In this document: positions 21,796-30,772 of the stretch, one piece after another | Position numbering within the stretch: the first letter of the stretch is position 1 | Layout: every line of letters starts with the position of its first letter | From: an uncultured Muribaculaceae bacterium | GTDB taxonomy: Bacteria > Bacteroidota > Bacteroidia > Bacteroidales > Muribaculaceae | Length of the DNA stretch: 30,823 nt | Assembly: GCA_910584525.1 (NCBI GenBank) | Contig: CAJUAT010000033.1 | Location: forward strand, 1 to 30,823 | Reading direction: 5' to 3' | Notes under the pieces: model-generated | The model's database searches: none | What the model saw: the letters and a program-made list of their open reading frames with translations, nothing else | Told to the model about the DNA's origin: nothing | Program-made: the position numbers and the translations under genes

Positions 21796-24140
21796 CAGAA
21801 TGGATAGCCTATGGCCAGATGGAAACAGAAGGCATCCTTGGGCTTGATGTTGAAATAACCCCTTGAGCCGGTATTATAGGGCGCGTGCAGCCCATATCCA
21901 AGGTCGCCGCGGATTACCATCATGCCTATGTCGACACGCAGACCCACACCGGTACCCAACGCTATGTCGTTGCCGAAATTCTTCCTCGTGAGCAGACCGC
22001 CGGGCCGCAACGGGTCATCCTTCAGCAGCCATATGTTGCCGGCATCCACGAACACGGCGCCATGCAGCACACTGATGATGGGGAAACGGAACTCGGCGTT
22101 GGCCTCCAGCTTGAAAGTACCTGTCTGGTCGAAATAGCCGTTGCGCAGGTCAACAGGTGGTCTGTAGCTGCCCGGACCCAGAGACCGTACGGTCCATGCG
22201 CGTATGGAATTGGCGCCCCCGATATAGAACTGTTCCGAATAAGGCACCTGCGACGAGTTGCCATAGGCATGGGCCGCCCCGACAAGCAGACGGGTCACCA
22301 GCCACATGTCGCTGCCATACTTCAGACGCCGGGAATATACCAGCTGTCCTTGACCCTTCACAAACTGCGAGAAAGGCATGCCGAAGAGCTTCTTCTCACC
22401 CTTCACACCGCACATGCGCCACAGACCCCAGAAGATGTTGCCACCCTCGGTAAGCGTGGCCGTGAAATTGACACCATTCATCTTCGAACGCTCGAACCAG
22501 CGGTCGTAGGTGTAGGTATACGACATCACCGGGATAAACTGACTCTGGAACGACAGAGCGACAGCAGGATTCTGCTCCATGATGGAATCGAAGGTATGAG
22601 TGGTACGCAACAGCTTGTTATAGGTAAGCCGGAAAGGAGTATATTCGTTGACCACGTGGCGCGAATGATTCCATCGGTAGGTGATTCCGGTCTTGAACTC
22701 AGCCATGCGGAAATAACGTGGACGGTTCATGAAATCGGCGCTTAGGTCGATGTTTGTCCAGTTGAGTTCCCTGCGGGTACGCTTGATAAAATTCGGCGCG
22801 AGGAGCCTGGGAAACGCGAGCGTGGCCGAAGCGCCCAGCTCATAGCTGTTCATGGCGTCGCTGCGGTTGTGCCCCGTCTCCCATTCATAGCTGCCGCTGA
22901 GCTGCAGCGTGAGCCTTTCGGCACCTCCGAACACATTGTTATGGGTAAGGCCGAACACAAGACCGGGGCCTATGTAGGAATTTGACTTGGAGGTAAGGTT
23001 TGCCTCGAGCGAGGCCTCCATAGGATGGTCGAAGCGGCAGTCGATCACCACATCGAGGCGCGGGTCGGAAGCCAGCGTGTCGGCGGGAACAGCCGATATA
23101 TTGATGTTGCCGAATATTCCGAGCCGTGCCAGCCTGTTCTGCGTACGGTCCATGTCGCGCACGGAGAATATCTTGTTGTTGCGGAATATGATGCACGAAG
23201 GTATCAGGCTCTCGCGCAGCCGTGAGGGCCGGAACACTATTATGTCGCCACGATTGGAATGAATGGTATCGGGGGTACCGGGACGCCTCTCGCTGCGCCG
23301 ACGCACGTATGTCGTGATGTTTCCCACACGATAACGGCGCAGCGACATGTCGGGAGTATTGGCGGCAAGCGTGAGCTTCAGAGCTATACGCTCAGGCTTC
23401 AGCAGCGAGTCGGCCAGAAACTCTATATACTCAGGCCGGAAATAGAACCATCCCCTGTTGCGCAACGCATTGGTGATGTTTACGCGCACAGCCAGCAGAG
23501 AGTCGATGCAGAAACGTTCCCCGACACGCAGATAGCGCTCCTTATGCGCCAGCGAGTCGATGAAATGACACAACACCTTATGGCTGGAATCAACCATTTC
23601 GCGGCTCTCATTGAGATATATGAGGCTGTCGATGAGATATGGCTCGCCAAGAGTGACATTATACTTTATGTTGGCCTTCTTGGGATTCTTCTTGTTATAG
23701 TCTACCTCAAAGGAGGCTTTGCCGGCGAAATAGCCGTTGTTGTTGAGTATGGTCTTCAGCATCTTCACGCGCGTGTCGGGACGCACGTCGCTTATGAGCA
23801 CCGGCTGGGCCACCCATTTGTTGTAGAGCCATTTCTTTATCCCTTTGCAGGAGTCGTTCCAGTTGTTGTAGACCCACAGACCGAGCGGGAAAGGCATTCT
23901 CTTGTAAGGTCTGAGCCAGGGCCACGGATTGTTGGGACGCACATCCACAGCCTTGGTGAGGTCGCTGCCCACGCCGGCAGGCACTTTCTCATCCTCCACC
24001 GGCGTAACCTTGATGCTCATGCCGTTGTAAAGCGTCTCGTTCTCGCCAAGCCTGCGCGTGGTGGAACATGATGCCGTCATCATCACCAGCACCGTCACCA
24101 ATATGGCCAAATATCCCTTATTTCCTGACATCACTTCCAT
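21795..24140 (-). CDS. tamL: TamL: lipoprotein TamA/BamA-like outer-membrane assembly protein
   Basis: This 781-residue Omp85-family protein begins with a lipoprotein signal (lipobox TASC, Cys25) instead of a plain signal peptide. That is the hallmark of TamL, the Bacteroidota variant of TamA. POTRA-like segments follow (about 110-330, for example NNNGYFAGKASFEVDY and NALRNRGWFYFRPEYIEF). A C-terminal 16-strand-type barrel follows, with the Omp85 blocks GGANSIRAWTVRSLGPGSYR (a variant of the (V/I)RG(F/Y) lid-lock motif, here IRAW) and a C-terminal aromatic end (GYPF). It should work with TamB in moving lipids or proteins to the outer membrane. The start at 24140 or 24131 overlaps the tamB 3' end; the stop overlaps the next start. 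Confidence 0.9.
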   Translation of the reverse strand: MEVMSGNKGYLAILVTVLVMMTASCSTTRRLGENETLYNGMSIKVTPVEDEKVPAGVGSDLTKAVDVRPNNPWPWLRPYKRMPFPLGLWVYNNWNDSCKGIKKWLYNKWVAQPVLISDVRPDTRVKMLKTILNNNGYFAGKASFEVDYNKKNPKKANIKYNVTLGEPYLIDSLIYLNESREMVDSSHKVLCHFIDSLAHKERYLRVGERFCIDSLLAVRVNITNALRNRGWFYFRPEYIEFLADSLLKPERIALKLTLAANTPDMSLRRYRVGNITTYVRRRSERRPGTPDTIHSNRGDIIVFRPSRLRESLIPSCIIFRNNKIFSVRDMDRTQNRLARLGIFGNINISAVPADTLASDPRLDVVIDCRFDHPMEASLEANLTSKSNSYIGPGLVFGLTHNNVFGGAERLTLQLSGSYEWETGHNRSDAMNSYELGASATLAFPRLLAPNFIKRTRRELNWTNIDLSADFMNRPRYFRMAEFKTGITYRWNHSRHVVNEYTPFRLTYNKLLRTTHTFDSIMEQNPAVALSFQSQFIPVMSYTYTYDRWFERSKMNGVNFTATLTEGGNIFWGLWRMCGVKGEKKLFGMPFSQFVKGQGQLVYSRRLKYGSDMWLVTRLLVGAAHAYGNSSQVPYSEQFYIGGANSIRAWTVRSLGPGSYRPPVDLRNGYFDQTGTFKLEANAEFRFPIISVLHGAVFVDAGNIWLLKDDPLRPGGLLTRKNFGNDIALGTGVGLRVDIGMMVIRGDLGYGLHAPYNTGSRGYFNIKPKDAFCFHLAIGYPF

Positions 24141-27100
24141 CCACTATGTTCTCTTTGGTATTGACGGTATCCACGGTATCTGTCACTGTTATCACTTTGA
24201 CGGGTTGCCGCGTGTCGGCATTGCCGGTGTTCTTTTTCTTCTTACGCCGGAAGCGGAACATGCGCAGCAGATTCGACAGCTTTCGCTTCATGGTGAAGGC
24301 TACTCCCGTCTCCGTAATCTCTCCCTCCAGTATACTCTCGTAACCCTGATGCCGGAAGAGCTCCACCGACATGTTCATCGTCTGGGTCTGTTTGAGGATA
24401 TACTCGAATGATATGTCGCTGATCAGGTTCTGGGCAAGGTTGTCTTCCGCATTCTGGTCGGTGGAGTAGTTGCCTCCCACACGTATCTTGAAACGGTTGT
24501 TGAAGAGTGACTTCGACACCTGGTAGCTGTAGCTGGTGTTGGTGGTCTTGTTGCCGTTGGTACCCACGTCGTACTGGTCTACGCCGAATGTCAGGTCAAC
24601 GCCACGTATATTCTTGGCAGCCCACGAGTTGAGCTGCGATTCGAGGAAGCTGTAGAGGACGTTGCCGCCGATGTTGGCGTTGGCCTTGGTACCGCCCTGT
24701 CCTGTGTACTGGCCGTATAGCAGGAGGTTCATGGCCTGTGTCTGCCGCTGGTCAGGGGTCATCGACTGCAGCTCGTTCAGTATTGTGAGGTCATCGTTGG
24801 TACTCAGGTCGAAGGCCACCTTGAGCCTGTCGACAGGCTGCGTGGCATGCAACGTCACCAGGAAGTTGACAAGTCGCGAATTGCCGTCGGTAGTCACACT
24901 GGCCTTCATGAGGTCGGTGGCCGTAACGTTGAGCGTAGGATTCGTCACATTGCCTGTCCAGGTGATGGTGCTCGACGGGTTGAAGTCAAACATCTTCTCT
25001 CCCATCACCGGTATGGCATAGCGTATGAAGCCGTTGCCCAGTGTCAGTGTGCCGTTCATCGTCATGTCGCCCATATAGCTCTGGTAATAGTGGAGGTTGG
25101 CCGACGGCTCTATCTGCAGCTTGTCGGTGCCGTTGGTGCTCAGAAGCACCTGCAGCTGCGTCCCCGGACTTATCACCACATTGGCGTTGACGCGCATGTT
25201 GAGCGACGACTCCACAACCGTGTCGGCATCGGCTACCTGCGTGGTGTCGCTGAAGTTCACGAACTTCACCACTTCCTCGTCGGCCTGTGTGTTGAACTGG
25301 CTTTCGGGTATATTTAGCCGGTATGTTGCGTCGGTGGTGCCCAGAAGGTTTACGTTGCCATAGATGTCCATGCGCTGCATGGGTCCTTTCACCGTGGCGT
25401 CGAGATTCATGAATATCTTGCCGTAGATGTCGCCTTTGGAGCGCTTGTCGCTCTTTATGAGCTGTATGTTGGCGGCATGCGCGCTGACGTCGAAGAGTAT
25501 GTTGTTAAAATCTCCGGCATCTACAGTACCGGCAAGTGTCAGAGGATTCTCGTTGGCGGCATATATGTCGAACTCTTCGAGCTGCAGCTTGTTGGCGGCC
25601 ACGGTAATGGGTACCGTGTCGAATCTGAGTGTGGCGGCGGCCATGGGTATGTATACCCTTGCCGAATCCATGGCTATGTGGCCGTTGAGCACCGGGTCGG
25701 AGAACTTGCCCGACATACGCATGTCGCCGTTGACAAAGCCCGACAGGCGGGCATTGTTGCCTAAGAAGGCATTGGCTATACGCAGCGGAAAACGTGTAAG
25801 TGTCAGGCCGACGCTGTCGTTGGCGTTCTTGTCGATGGTATTGGTATGGGCATAAGCTATCATGGCTTTTCTGCCGTCCACACGCAGCGCGGCGTCAGCG
25901 GCGACGTTGCCGCTCTCCATTCCGTAACGGCCGTTGATGTCAAGGCCTAAGTTGCCCACAAAGGTGTTCTCATATTGCAGCCCCTTTATGTCAAGGGTAC
26001 CGCCGCCCTGGAATTCCTTGTCGCGGTAATGCACGGCAAGGTCGGAGCTTACCGAGCCCTTGACGGGCGGAGCGAACAGCGACATGCGCATGAAGTCCTC
26101 TATATGCACGTTGGCTATCTGCAGTCGCAGCTGTTTCCCGCCGTCGGCATCCGGTTCCGTACGCGCCATGATGGAGCTTTCACGGCTCATCGCCTGCAGG
26201 TTGGCGTCTACCTGCATGTTGTTGAAGTTATAGTCTATGTAGTTGTCGTTGTTCAGAGTCCACGGCATATAGGCTATCGTGGCCTTCAGAGGGGTGAAGT
26301 GCACCGACACTGTGGAGTCCATCATTGCCGCCGTAAGACCCAGACGGTAGCCCTGCTCGCCCGAAATGTTTTTCTGCGTGAGATAGGCGCCCAGTCGGTT
26401 GTGTCCCAGATAACCTTTCACGTTCACTTCGGCAAACTCGTCGAGAGTGCCGGGCCGGTTACCCATATGTGCGTGATAGTCAAGGAGCTGACCGCGCTCC
26501 TTGAGGGTCAGGCCCAAGGTGTCGAGGGTCATGGTGCCTGTTGTCAGCGCAAGCAAGTTGACGCTGCCATGTATCAGGGAGTCGCGTTCCACATGTGCCC
26601 ATACCGTATCCATGCCGATGCCCGACGACATCAGCACCTGTCCCAACAGTCCTCTTCCCGAGGCGTTGACGTCAAGCCGGAACTGCGGCAGCACACGCTT
26701 TATGGCATCCACGGCTATGTTCTTATGCTGAGCCTGGGCCATTACCGTGTCGGCCGTGGCCATGAACGATGCTATCAACCGCTGAAGCCCGTTGGGACTC
26801 TCGAAGCTCAGCGATGTGAGGTGCGAGTCGAGGTCGAGGCGTGTAAGCATCTCCTCGGCCTGGACGCGTGCATGGGCGCCACCCGGAAGATGTATGTAAC
26901 GTCCCGGCATGTTCCAGTCGAAGTCCTCCAGTTTCAAATCCGCGTCGTAGAGCCATTTACCGGGTTGCGCGTTGCCGGCGAGCATCACCTTCCCTTTGCC
27001 GTTGCACATACTGTCGGTAAAGCCCAGCTGCATCAGGTCGAGGTCTCTTATGTCGGCACGCAGATCCACGGTATAGTTGTCGGGGAGTATCGTTCCCTCG

Positions 27101-29013
27101 CCGTCGAGGTTGAGGCTCAGTCCCGGATTGTCGGAGTTGGCGCGAACCTTGAGGTTATGGTCGGGACTCAACACCACATTGGCGGTTATGTCGCGATATT
27201 CTCGTCCCTGGTATTCTATTGACGACACAGCCACATCGGCATCGGTTACGGCAGAGCCGTTCAACGGATTGAATCCGGCACCGTGCGCATTGACGGTTGC
27301 CGATACTCTTCCGATGCCGAGTGAGGGCATGAACTGCGCCACATTGATATGCGATGCCGTAATGTCGGCATGATACGTCTCGGGCGTTAGCGCCACGTGT
27401 CCTTTAGCCGCGAGGTCGCCGGCGGTGGTTGTCAGCGCCAGGTCGGCGCCATAAGCCAGCCCGTCGGCCGTCGCCGTTCCCTTGATGGCGAAAGCAGGTA
27501 CACGCATCTCTGTCTTGGGCAGGAATTGCTCGGCAAGCCGCGGGTCCATAAGTGCTCCGTCTATGGCAACCTGTGCACGCATCTTCCTGTAGTCAAGCGG
27601 ATTGTCGGCCTTTCCCGATGCCTTGAGTCTCAGCACGCCGGCCATCTCAGCCTCGATGTTGCGAATGCTCAGCCGCAACAGCGTGCCGAGGGCATCCACC
27701 TTGAACTCCAGCGGCTTGCGGCCCGGTATCTTCGCGGTATACTCCTTGAGCGCGGGCATAAATGCCTCTATGTCGGGGAGTCCCAGCCGGCCTCCTGCCT
27801 GCGCCGTCATCGGCGCGTCTGGCTCCAGTGCCATCAGAGCAAACGGTACCTCCGCATCTGCATGCAATCTGCTGTATAATGTCTGCAACGATACTCCCGA
27901 GATATTCAGACCTATGGAGTCGACGGCTATAAGACCGCGGCCATTGACAATCTGCAGTCCGCTGCGTTCTTTCGCCTGCAGCCGCGTGAGCGGCAACTTT
28001 ACCGTGGAGGCCTCGTTATAGAACTGCCTTATTCCTATCTCCACGCCGCTCACCGAGATATACGAAGGGTCGAATCCTGGCGCCGGCTTCATGCCCTTCG
28101 TGGCGTATAGCGCCGACACACCGCGCACCGATATGCTGTCGCCCATAATCTGCATCGGAGGCCCTGTCGACGGCTCCGACGGGGGCGCCGGATGATTCTT
28201 GATATATTCTGCCGTCGGCACTATGTAGGCTATTTCTCCACCCTCTATGCCGGCGCGTCGCCATGTCACCGTGTTCTTGCCAAGGTCTATCACCCCGTTG
28301 ACCAACGCCACCTTGCCAACCGCCATCGACAGCGTGTCGATTGTCGGAAGCATCGACATGCCGAACCGGAAATTCTCCATCTCTATGTCGTTGGCGGAGA
28401 TGTAGAAGGGTGTGGACTTCACGGTATCCTCTGGCGTAGGCTTCTTTTTCCATACGTCCATGTAAAGGCCTACGTTGCCGTCGGCAAGCCTTACCTTATT
28501 GAGAAGTATGCGGCTCCTGGCAATGTCGACGCTACTCTTATCGTCGACGGTTAGATGTCCGGCGTCTATGGTTAGGATCATCGATGAGTCGGGCGACACC
28601 ATGCGGTAATAACCGTTCACGAGGTCGAGGCGGTTCACCTTCACGTCAAGCCGCAGCAAGGGGAGCAGCCCTATGTCGGCCACGGCCTCGCCGGCTCGCA
28701 CCATCGTGTCCTTATGCTCCGTGAGAACATACACGTCTTTGAGGTGCACGTCGAGCGGGAAACCGAGCCGGAACTCCCCTATGCCTATCTCCATGCCGGT
28801 GGACTTCTTCACCACATCCTTGGCAATCCTGACAGCCAGGTCCTGCACCGGCGGTATGTACAGCAGTACCGGAAGCAGCAGCACCACGATGACTGTCCAC
28901 ATCAGCGTCTTCAGCGTGACGCGCAGCCATCGCGGCCCTTTACGGCGCTTCTTGCCGGCATTCTCCGTCGGCTCCTGTACCTCTTTTACCTCTGATGTGT
29001 CATTCTCTGCCAT
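24118..29013 (-). CDS. tamB: TamB/YhdP-like (AsmA-superfamily) envelope bridge protein
   Basis: The chain has about 1630 residues: an N-terminal inner-membrane helix (about 35-55, LKTLMWTVIVVLLLPVLLYI) after a charged cytoplasmic segment, then an AsmA-like start (GMEIGIGEFRLGFPLDVHLKDVYVL). A very long repetitive beta-groove follows, and then the C-terminal TamB (DUF490) domain from about 1250, with DLSTNDDLTILNELQSMTP and SFLESQLNSWAAKNIRGVDLTFGV as typical end blocks. TamB-family proteins span the periplasm as a hydrophobic groove and are implicated in phospholipid transport and outer-membrane protein assembly with TamA/TamL. I prefer ATG 29013 (MAENDTS); ATG 29040 is also in frame. The start overlaps the VanZ-like gene by 14 bp and the end overlaps tamL by 23 bp. 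Confidence 0.93.
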   Translation of the reverse strand: MAENDTSEVKEVQEPTENAGKKRRKGPRWLRVTLKTLMWTVIVVLLLPVLLYIPPVQDLAVRIAKDVVKKSTGMEIGIGEFRLGFPLDVHLKDVYVLTEHKDTMVRAGEAVADIGLLPLLRLDVKVNRLDLVNGYYRMVSPDSSMILTIDAGHLTVDDKSSVDIARSRILLNKVRLADGNVGLYMDVWKKKPTPEDTVKSTPFYISANDIEMENFRFGMSMLPTIDTLSMAVGKVALVNGVIDLGKNTVTWRRAGIEGGEIAYIVPTAEYIKNHPAPPSEPSTGPPMQIMGDSISVRGVSALYATKGMKPAPGFDPSYISVSGVEIGIRQFYNEASTVKLPLTRLQAKERSGLQIVNGRGLIAVDSIGLNISGVSLQTLYSRLHADAEVPFALMALEPDAPMTAQAGGRLGLPDIEAFMPALKEYTAKIPGRKPLEFKVDALGTLLRLSIRNIEAEMAGVLRLKASGKADNPLDYRKMRAQVAIDGALMDPRLAEQFLPKTEMRVPAFAIKGTATADGLAYGADLALTTTAGDLAAKGHVALTPETYHADITASHINVAQFMPSLGIGRVSATVNAHGAGFNPLNGSAVTDADVAVSSIEYQGREYRDITANVVLSPDHNLKVRANSDNPGLSLNLDGEGTILPDNYTVDLRADIRDLDLMQLGFTDSMCNGKGKVMLAGNAQPGKWLYDADLKLEDFDWNMPGRYIHLPGGAHARVQAEEMLTRLDLDSHLTSLSFESPNGLQRLIASFMATADTVMAQAQHKNIAVDAIKRVLPQFRLDVNASGRGLLGQVLMSSGIGMDTVWAHVERDSLIHGSVNLLALTTGTMTLDTLGLTLKERGQLLDYHAHMGNRPGTLDEFAEVNVKGYLGHNRLGAYLTQKNISGEQGYRLGLTAAMMDSTVSVHFTPLKATIAYMPWTLNNDNYIDYNFNNMQVDANLQAMSRESSIMARTEPDADGGKQLRLQIANVHIEDFMRMSLFAPPVKGSVSSDLAVHYRDKEFQGGGTLDIKGLQYENTFVGNLGLDINGRYGMESGNVAADAALRVDGRKAMIAYAHTNTIDKNANDSVGLTLTRFPLRIANAFLGNNARLSGFVNGDMRMSGKFSDPVLNGHIAMDSARVYIPMAAATLRFDTVPITVAANKLQLEEFDIYAANENPLTLAGTVDAGDFNNILFDVSAHAANIQLIKSDKRSKGDIYGKIFMNLDATVKGPMQRMDIYGNVNLLGTTDATYRLNIPESQFNTQADEEVVKFVNFSDTTQVADADTVVESSLNMRVNANVVISPGTQLQVLLSTNGTDKLQIEPSANLHYYQSYMGDMTMNGTLTLGNGFIRYAIPVMGEKMFDFNPSSTITWTGNVTNPTLNVTATDLMKASVTTDGNSRLVNFLVTLHATQPVDRLKVAFDLSTNDDLTILNELQSMTPDQRQTQAMNLLLYGQYTGQGGTKANANIGGNVLYSFLESQLNSWAAKNIRGVDLTFGVDQYDVGTNGNKTTNTSYSYQVSKSLFNNRFKIRVGGNYSTDQNAEDNLAQNLISDISFEYILKQTQTMNMSVELFRHQGYESILEGEITETGVAFTMKRKLSNLLRMFRFRRKKKKNTGNADTRQPVKVITVTDTVDTVNTKENIVDGSDVRK

Positions 29014-29431
29014 GGAGATTCTTTCTGTTAAAGCGGACATGTTCGGCGGCTATCCATATGCCGGCCACAGCGAAAGCTCCCGTGGCATCGGCGGCCATAT
29101 CCATATAGTCGAAGCTTCTGCCCAGGTCCATCACGCGCTGCGCGTATTCTATCACCACCCCTATGAGTGTGGCTACCAGCGCCATAAGCAGACATTCGTA
29201 CCATTTCACGCTGCGCAAGCTGCGGCCGCGCGCCCAGTCAACCAGGGCTGTGAATGTCAGGACGCCGAACATGACGGCATGCACTACCTTGTCGGCATTC
29301 GGAAAGGGTAGCTCCACTTCCCGATGCCCGAAGGGATCAGGAGCCAACGTGGCCCACAGTATTCCTGCAAGCACCACTCCCGTCAGCAGCCATGCAGGCA
29401 CCATTTCCATAATCTTCCTGATCCTCTTCAC
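29000..29431 (-). CDS. VanZ-family membrane protein
   Basis: The 143-residue protein has four hydrophobic segments and the VanZ signatures: a first helix ending LAPDP, DKVVHAVMFGVLTF (48-61) and a downstream VIEYAQRVMDLGRSFDYMDMAADATGA block with the conserved E-x2-Q and D-x4-D residues. VanZ was named in teicoplanin resistance, but stand-alone VanZ-like proteins are common and mostly uncharacterised; no resistance should be inferred. The start is GTG 29431. ATG 29410 (MEMVPAW) is an alternative, favoured by the promoter at 29436-29467, whose transcription start would fall at about 29430. The 3' end overlaps tamB. Confidence 0.85.
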   Translation of the reverse strand: MKRIRKIMEMVPAWLLTGVVLAGILWATLAPDPFGHREVELPFPNADKVVHAVMFGVLTFTALVDWARGRSLRSVKWYECLLMALVATLIGVVIEYAQRVMDLGRSFDYMDMAADATGAFAVAGIWIAAEHVRFNRKNLHGRE

Positions 29432-29435
29432 TTTA

Positions 29436-29467
29436 CAAAGTTAACAATTATTTCATTTAATAACAAA
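29436..29467 (-). promoter_or_regulatory. Promoter of the VanZ-tamB-tamL operon, Bacteroidota type
   Basis: On the minus strand TTTG (29464-29467), a 20-bp spacer and TAACTTTG (29436-29443) match the -33/-7 consensus. Transcription would begin close to 29430, so a GTG start at 29431 would be leaderless and the ATG at 29410 would have a short leader. Confidence 0.68.
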
Positions 29468-29510
29468 ATATTAACACCGCATCTCATTGCTTTGTTTCGC
29501 ATGCCGGCGC

Positions 29511-29541
29511 AAAAAAACCGACTTCCTGAGGAAATCGGTCT
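29511..29541 (-). terminator. Rho-independent terminator of the rplU-rpmA unit
   Basis: On the minus strand a 10-position stem with one mismatch (29517-29526 with 29530-29539) and a 3-base loop is followed by seven T (A29511-A29517 on the plus strand). It lies 36 bp past the rpmA stop. Confidence 0.88.
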
Positions 29542-29576
29542 TTTGCGGTTGTGCCGAAACTGCTTTCAGCCGTTTA

Positions 29577-29837
29577 TCAGTTCTGATAGGGCTCTACGTT
29601 GATGAACTTGCGTCCTTCCTTACCCTTGGTGAAGACAACAACACCGTCGATGAGGGCGAAGAGGGTATGGTCCTTGCCCATGCCCACGTTCAGGCCCGGA
29701 TGGTGCACTGTTCCGCGCTGACGCTTCAGTATGTTGCCTGCCTTGCAGCTCGCTCCACCAAAAATCTTCACTCCGAGTCGTTTGCTCTCTGATTCACGGC
29801 CGTTCTTCGAACTACCGACACCTTTTTTATGTGCCAT
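29577..29837 (-). CDS. rpmA: 50S ribosomal protein L27
   Basis: The 86-residue protein begins MAHKKGVGSSKNGRESESKRLGVK, the L27 N-terminus that reaches the peptidyl transferase centre, and continues with IFGGASCKAGNILKRQRG and HHPGLNVGMGKDHTLFAL. The N-terminus is the short form starting directly with AHKKG, without the cleavable extension found in some Firmicutes. It follows rplU by 12 bp, the near-universal L21-L27 order, and is ended by the terminator at 29511-29541. Confidence 0.97.
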   Translation of the reverse strand: MAHKKGVGSSKNGRESESKRLGVKIFGGASCKAGNILKRQRGTVHHPGLNVGMGKDHTLFALIDGVVVFTKGKEGRKFINVEPYQN

Positions 29838-29849
29838 TTCCTTTTTGGT

Positions 29850-30170
29850 TTAAGCGGTTACTATTTTCTTTATCATCACTTTGGAGAACTGCTGACGGTG
29901 ACCGTTCTTACGACGGTAACCTTTGCGACGCTTCTTCTTGAAGACGATTACTTTGTCGCCCTTCACGAGAGGCATCAGCACCTCGCATTCTACTTTGGCG
30001 CCCTCTACGGCGGGAGCTCCCACCTTGACGGCTCCATCTACGTCGAGAAGGAGTACTTTGTCGAAGCTTACTGCGTCGCCTTCCTTCACGTCGCCCAGAT
30101 GATGGACATACAGGAATTTGCCTTCCTCGGCCTTGAACTGCTGCCCTTTGATTTCTACGATTGCGTACAT
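29850..30170 (-). CDS. rplU: 50S ribosomal protein L21
   Basis: The 106-residue protein begins MYAIVEIKGQQFKAEEGK and has the L21 blocks GDAVSFDKVLLL, VKVGAPAVEGAKVECEVL and KKKRRKGYRRKNGHRQQFSKVMI, the rRNA-binding basic segment. It is first of the rplU-rpmA pair. No local-consensus promoter is visible in the 90-bp gap from rpsO, but a bulged hairpin is (30202-30240). It is probably made from the rpsO promoter or from one not matching the consensus. Confidence 0.97.
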   Translation of the reverse strand: MYAIVEIKGQQFKAEEGKFLYVHHLGDVKEGDAVSFDKVLLLDVDGAVKVGAPAVEGAKVECEVLMPLVKGDKVIVFKKKRRKGYRRKNGHRQQFSKVMIKKIVTA

Positions 30171-30201
30171 CGTTGACTTTGATATTTGATTATCCTTCCG
30201 C

Positions 30202-30240
30202 AGGGCGCCGCGGACTGTTGCCGCAGGCTTGTATGGCCCT
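30202..30240 (-). promoter_or_regulatory. Structured element between rpsO and rplU
   Basis: Three nested stems (30202-30206 with 30236-30240; 30207-30209 with 30226-30228; 30210-30213 with 30221-30224) form a bulged hairpin with no following T run. It could be an L21 leader, a processing site or a weak terminator of rpsO. Confidence 0.35.
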
Positions 30241-30260
30241 TACGGGAATTATGGTTATTA

Positions 30261-30536
30261 TTACTTGCGGATACCGAGCTCTTTCTTGGCGATTATCGCA
30301 CGGTAACGGTTGATATCCTTGCGGATGAGGTAGTCGAGCAGGCTGCGACGCTGGCCTACGAGCATTTTCAGCGCGCGGGCGGTGGCGTGATCCTTGTGGT
30401 TCTTCTTCAGATGCTCCGTGAGGTGCTGGATGCGCTTCGAGAACAATGCTATCTGGCTCTCGGCACTTCCCGTATCGCCCTCACCTGCGCCATACTCGGC
30501 GAAAATCTTCTTCTTCTCTTCTGTGGAAAGATGCAT
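30261..30536 (-). CDS. rpsO: 30S ribosomal protein S15
   Basis: The 91-residue, all-helical protein has the S15 pattern: LSTEEKKKIFAEYGAGEGDTGSAESQIALFSKRI, then HLKKNHKDHATARALKMLVGQRRSLLDYLIRKD, including the 16S rRNA-binding GDTGS and the HKKDHxxR-like loop. It is a primary 16S binder of the central domain. The leader of about 90 bases between the promoter and the start could hold an S15 autoregulatory structure, as in other phyla, but I could not fold a convincing one. Confidence 0.97.
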   Translation of the reverse strand: MHLSTEEKKKIFAEYGAGEGDTGSAESQIALFSKRIQHLTEHLKKNHKDHATARALKMLVGQRRSLLDYLIRKDINRYRAIIAKKELGIRK

Positions 30537-30632
30537 GTTGGGAGTTGTTTTTATTGGTTATCTTTAACTGCTTTTCCCGCAAATGCCCTCCGCGATACTC
30601 CTTCTCACGGCACATTTGCCTAAAAAGCTCCG

Positions 30633-30664
30633 CAAAATTACTAAATTTCCCCCACCTATCCAAA
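30633..30664 (-). promoter_or_regulatory. rpsO promoter, Bacteroidota type
   Basis: On the minus strand TTTG (30661-30664), a 20-bp spacer and TAATTTTG (30633-30640) match the -33/-7 consensus. The expected leader is about 90 bases. Confidence 0.72.
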
Positions 30665-30741
30665 TCTTTCTTGAATTCGCCGCCGAAATCCGGCGCATTT
30701 GGGGAATCTTGGAACTGAACCGGAACTGATTATTTACAACA

Positions 30742-30767
30742 ATGCCCGCGAATCACTTCGCGGGCAT
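30742..30767 (-). terminator. Terminator of tRNA-Asn
   Basis: A perfect 11-bp GC-rich stem (30742-30752 with 30757-30767) with a 4-base loop lies 5 bp past the tRNA 3' end on the minus strand, followed by the moderately T-rich TGTTGT. Confidence 0.7.
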
Positions 30768-30772
30768 CCTTG

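Noticed and set aside
25975..27222. 415-codon plus-strand open frame opposite tamB
   Set aside because: It is a shadow of the long tamB frame; its translation has no recognisable motif and no start context.
29000..29431. Glycopeptide resistance suggested by the VanZ-like gene
   Set aside because: No vanHAX or regulator genes are nearby; VanZ-like proteins are widespread without a resistance role, and here the gene is tied to tamB.
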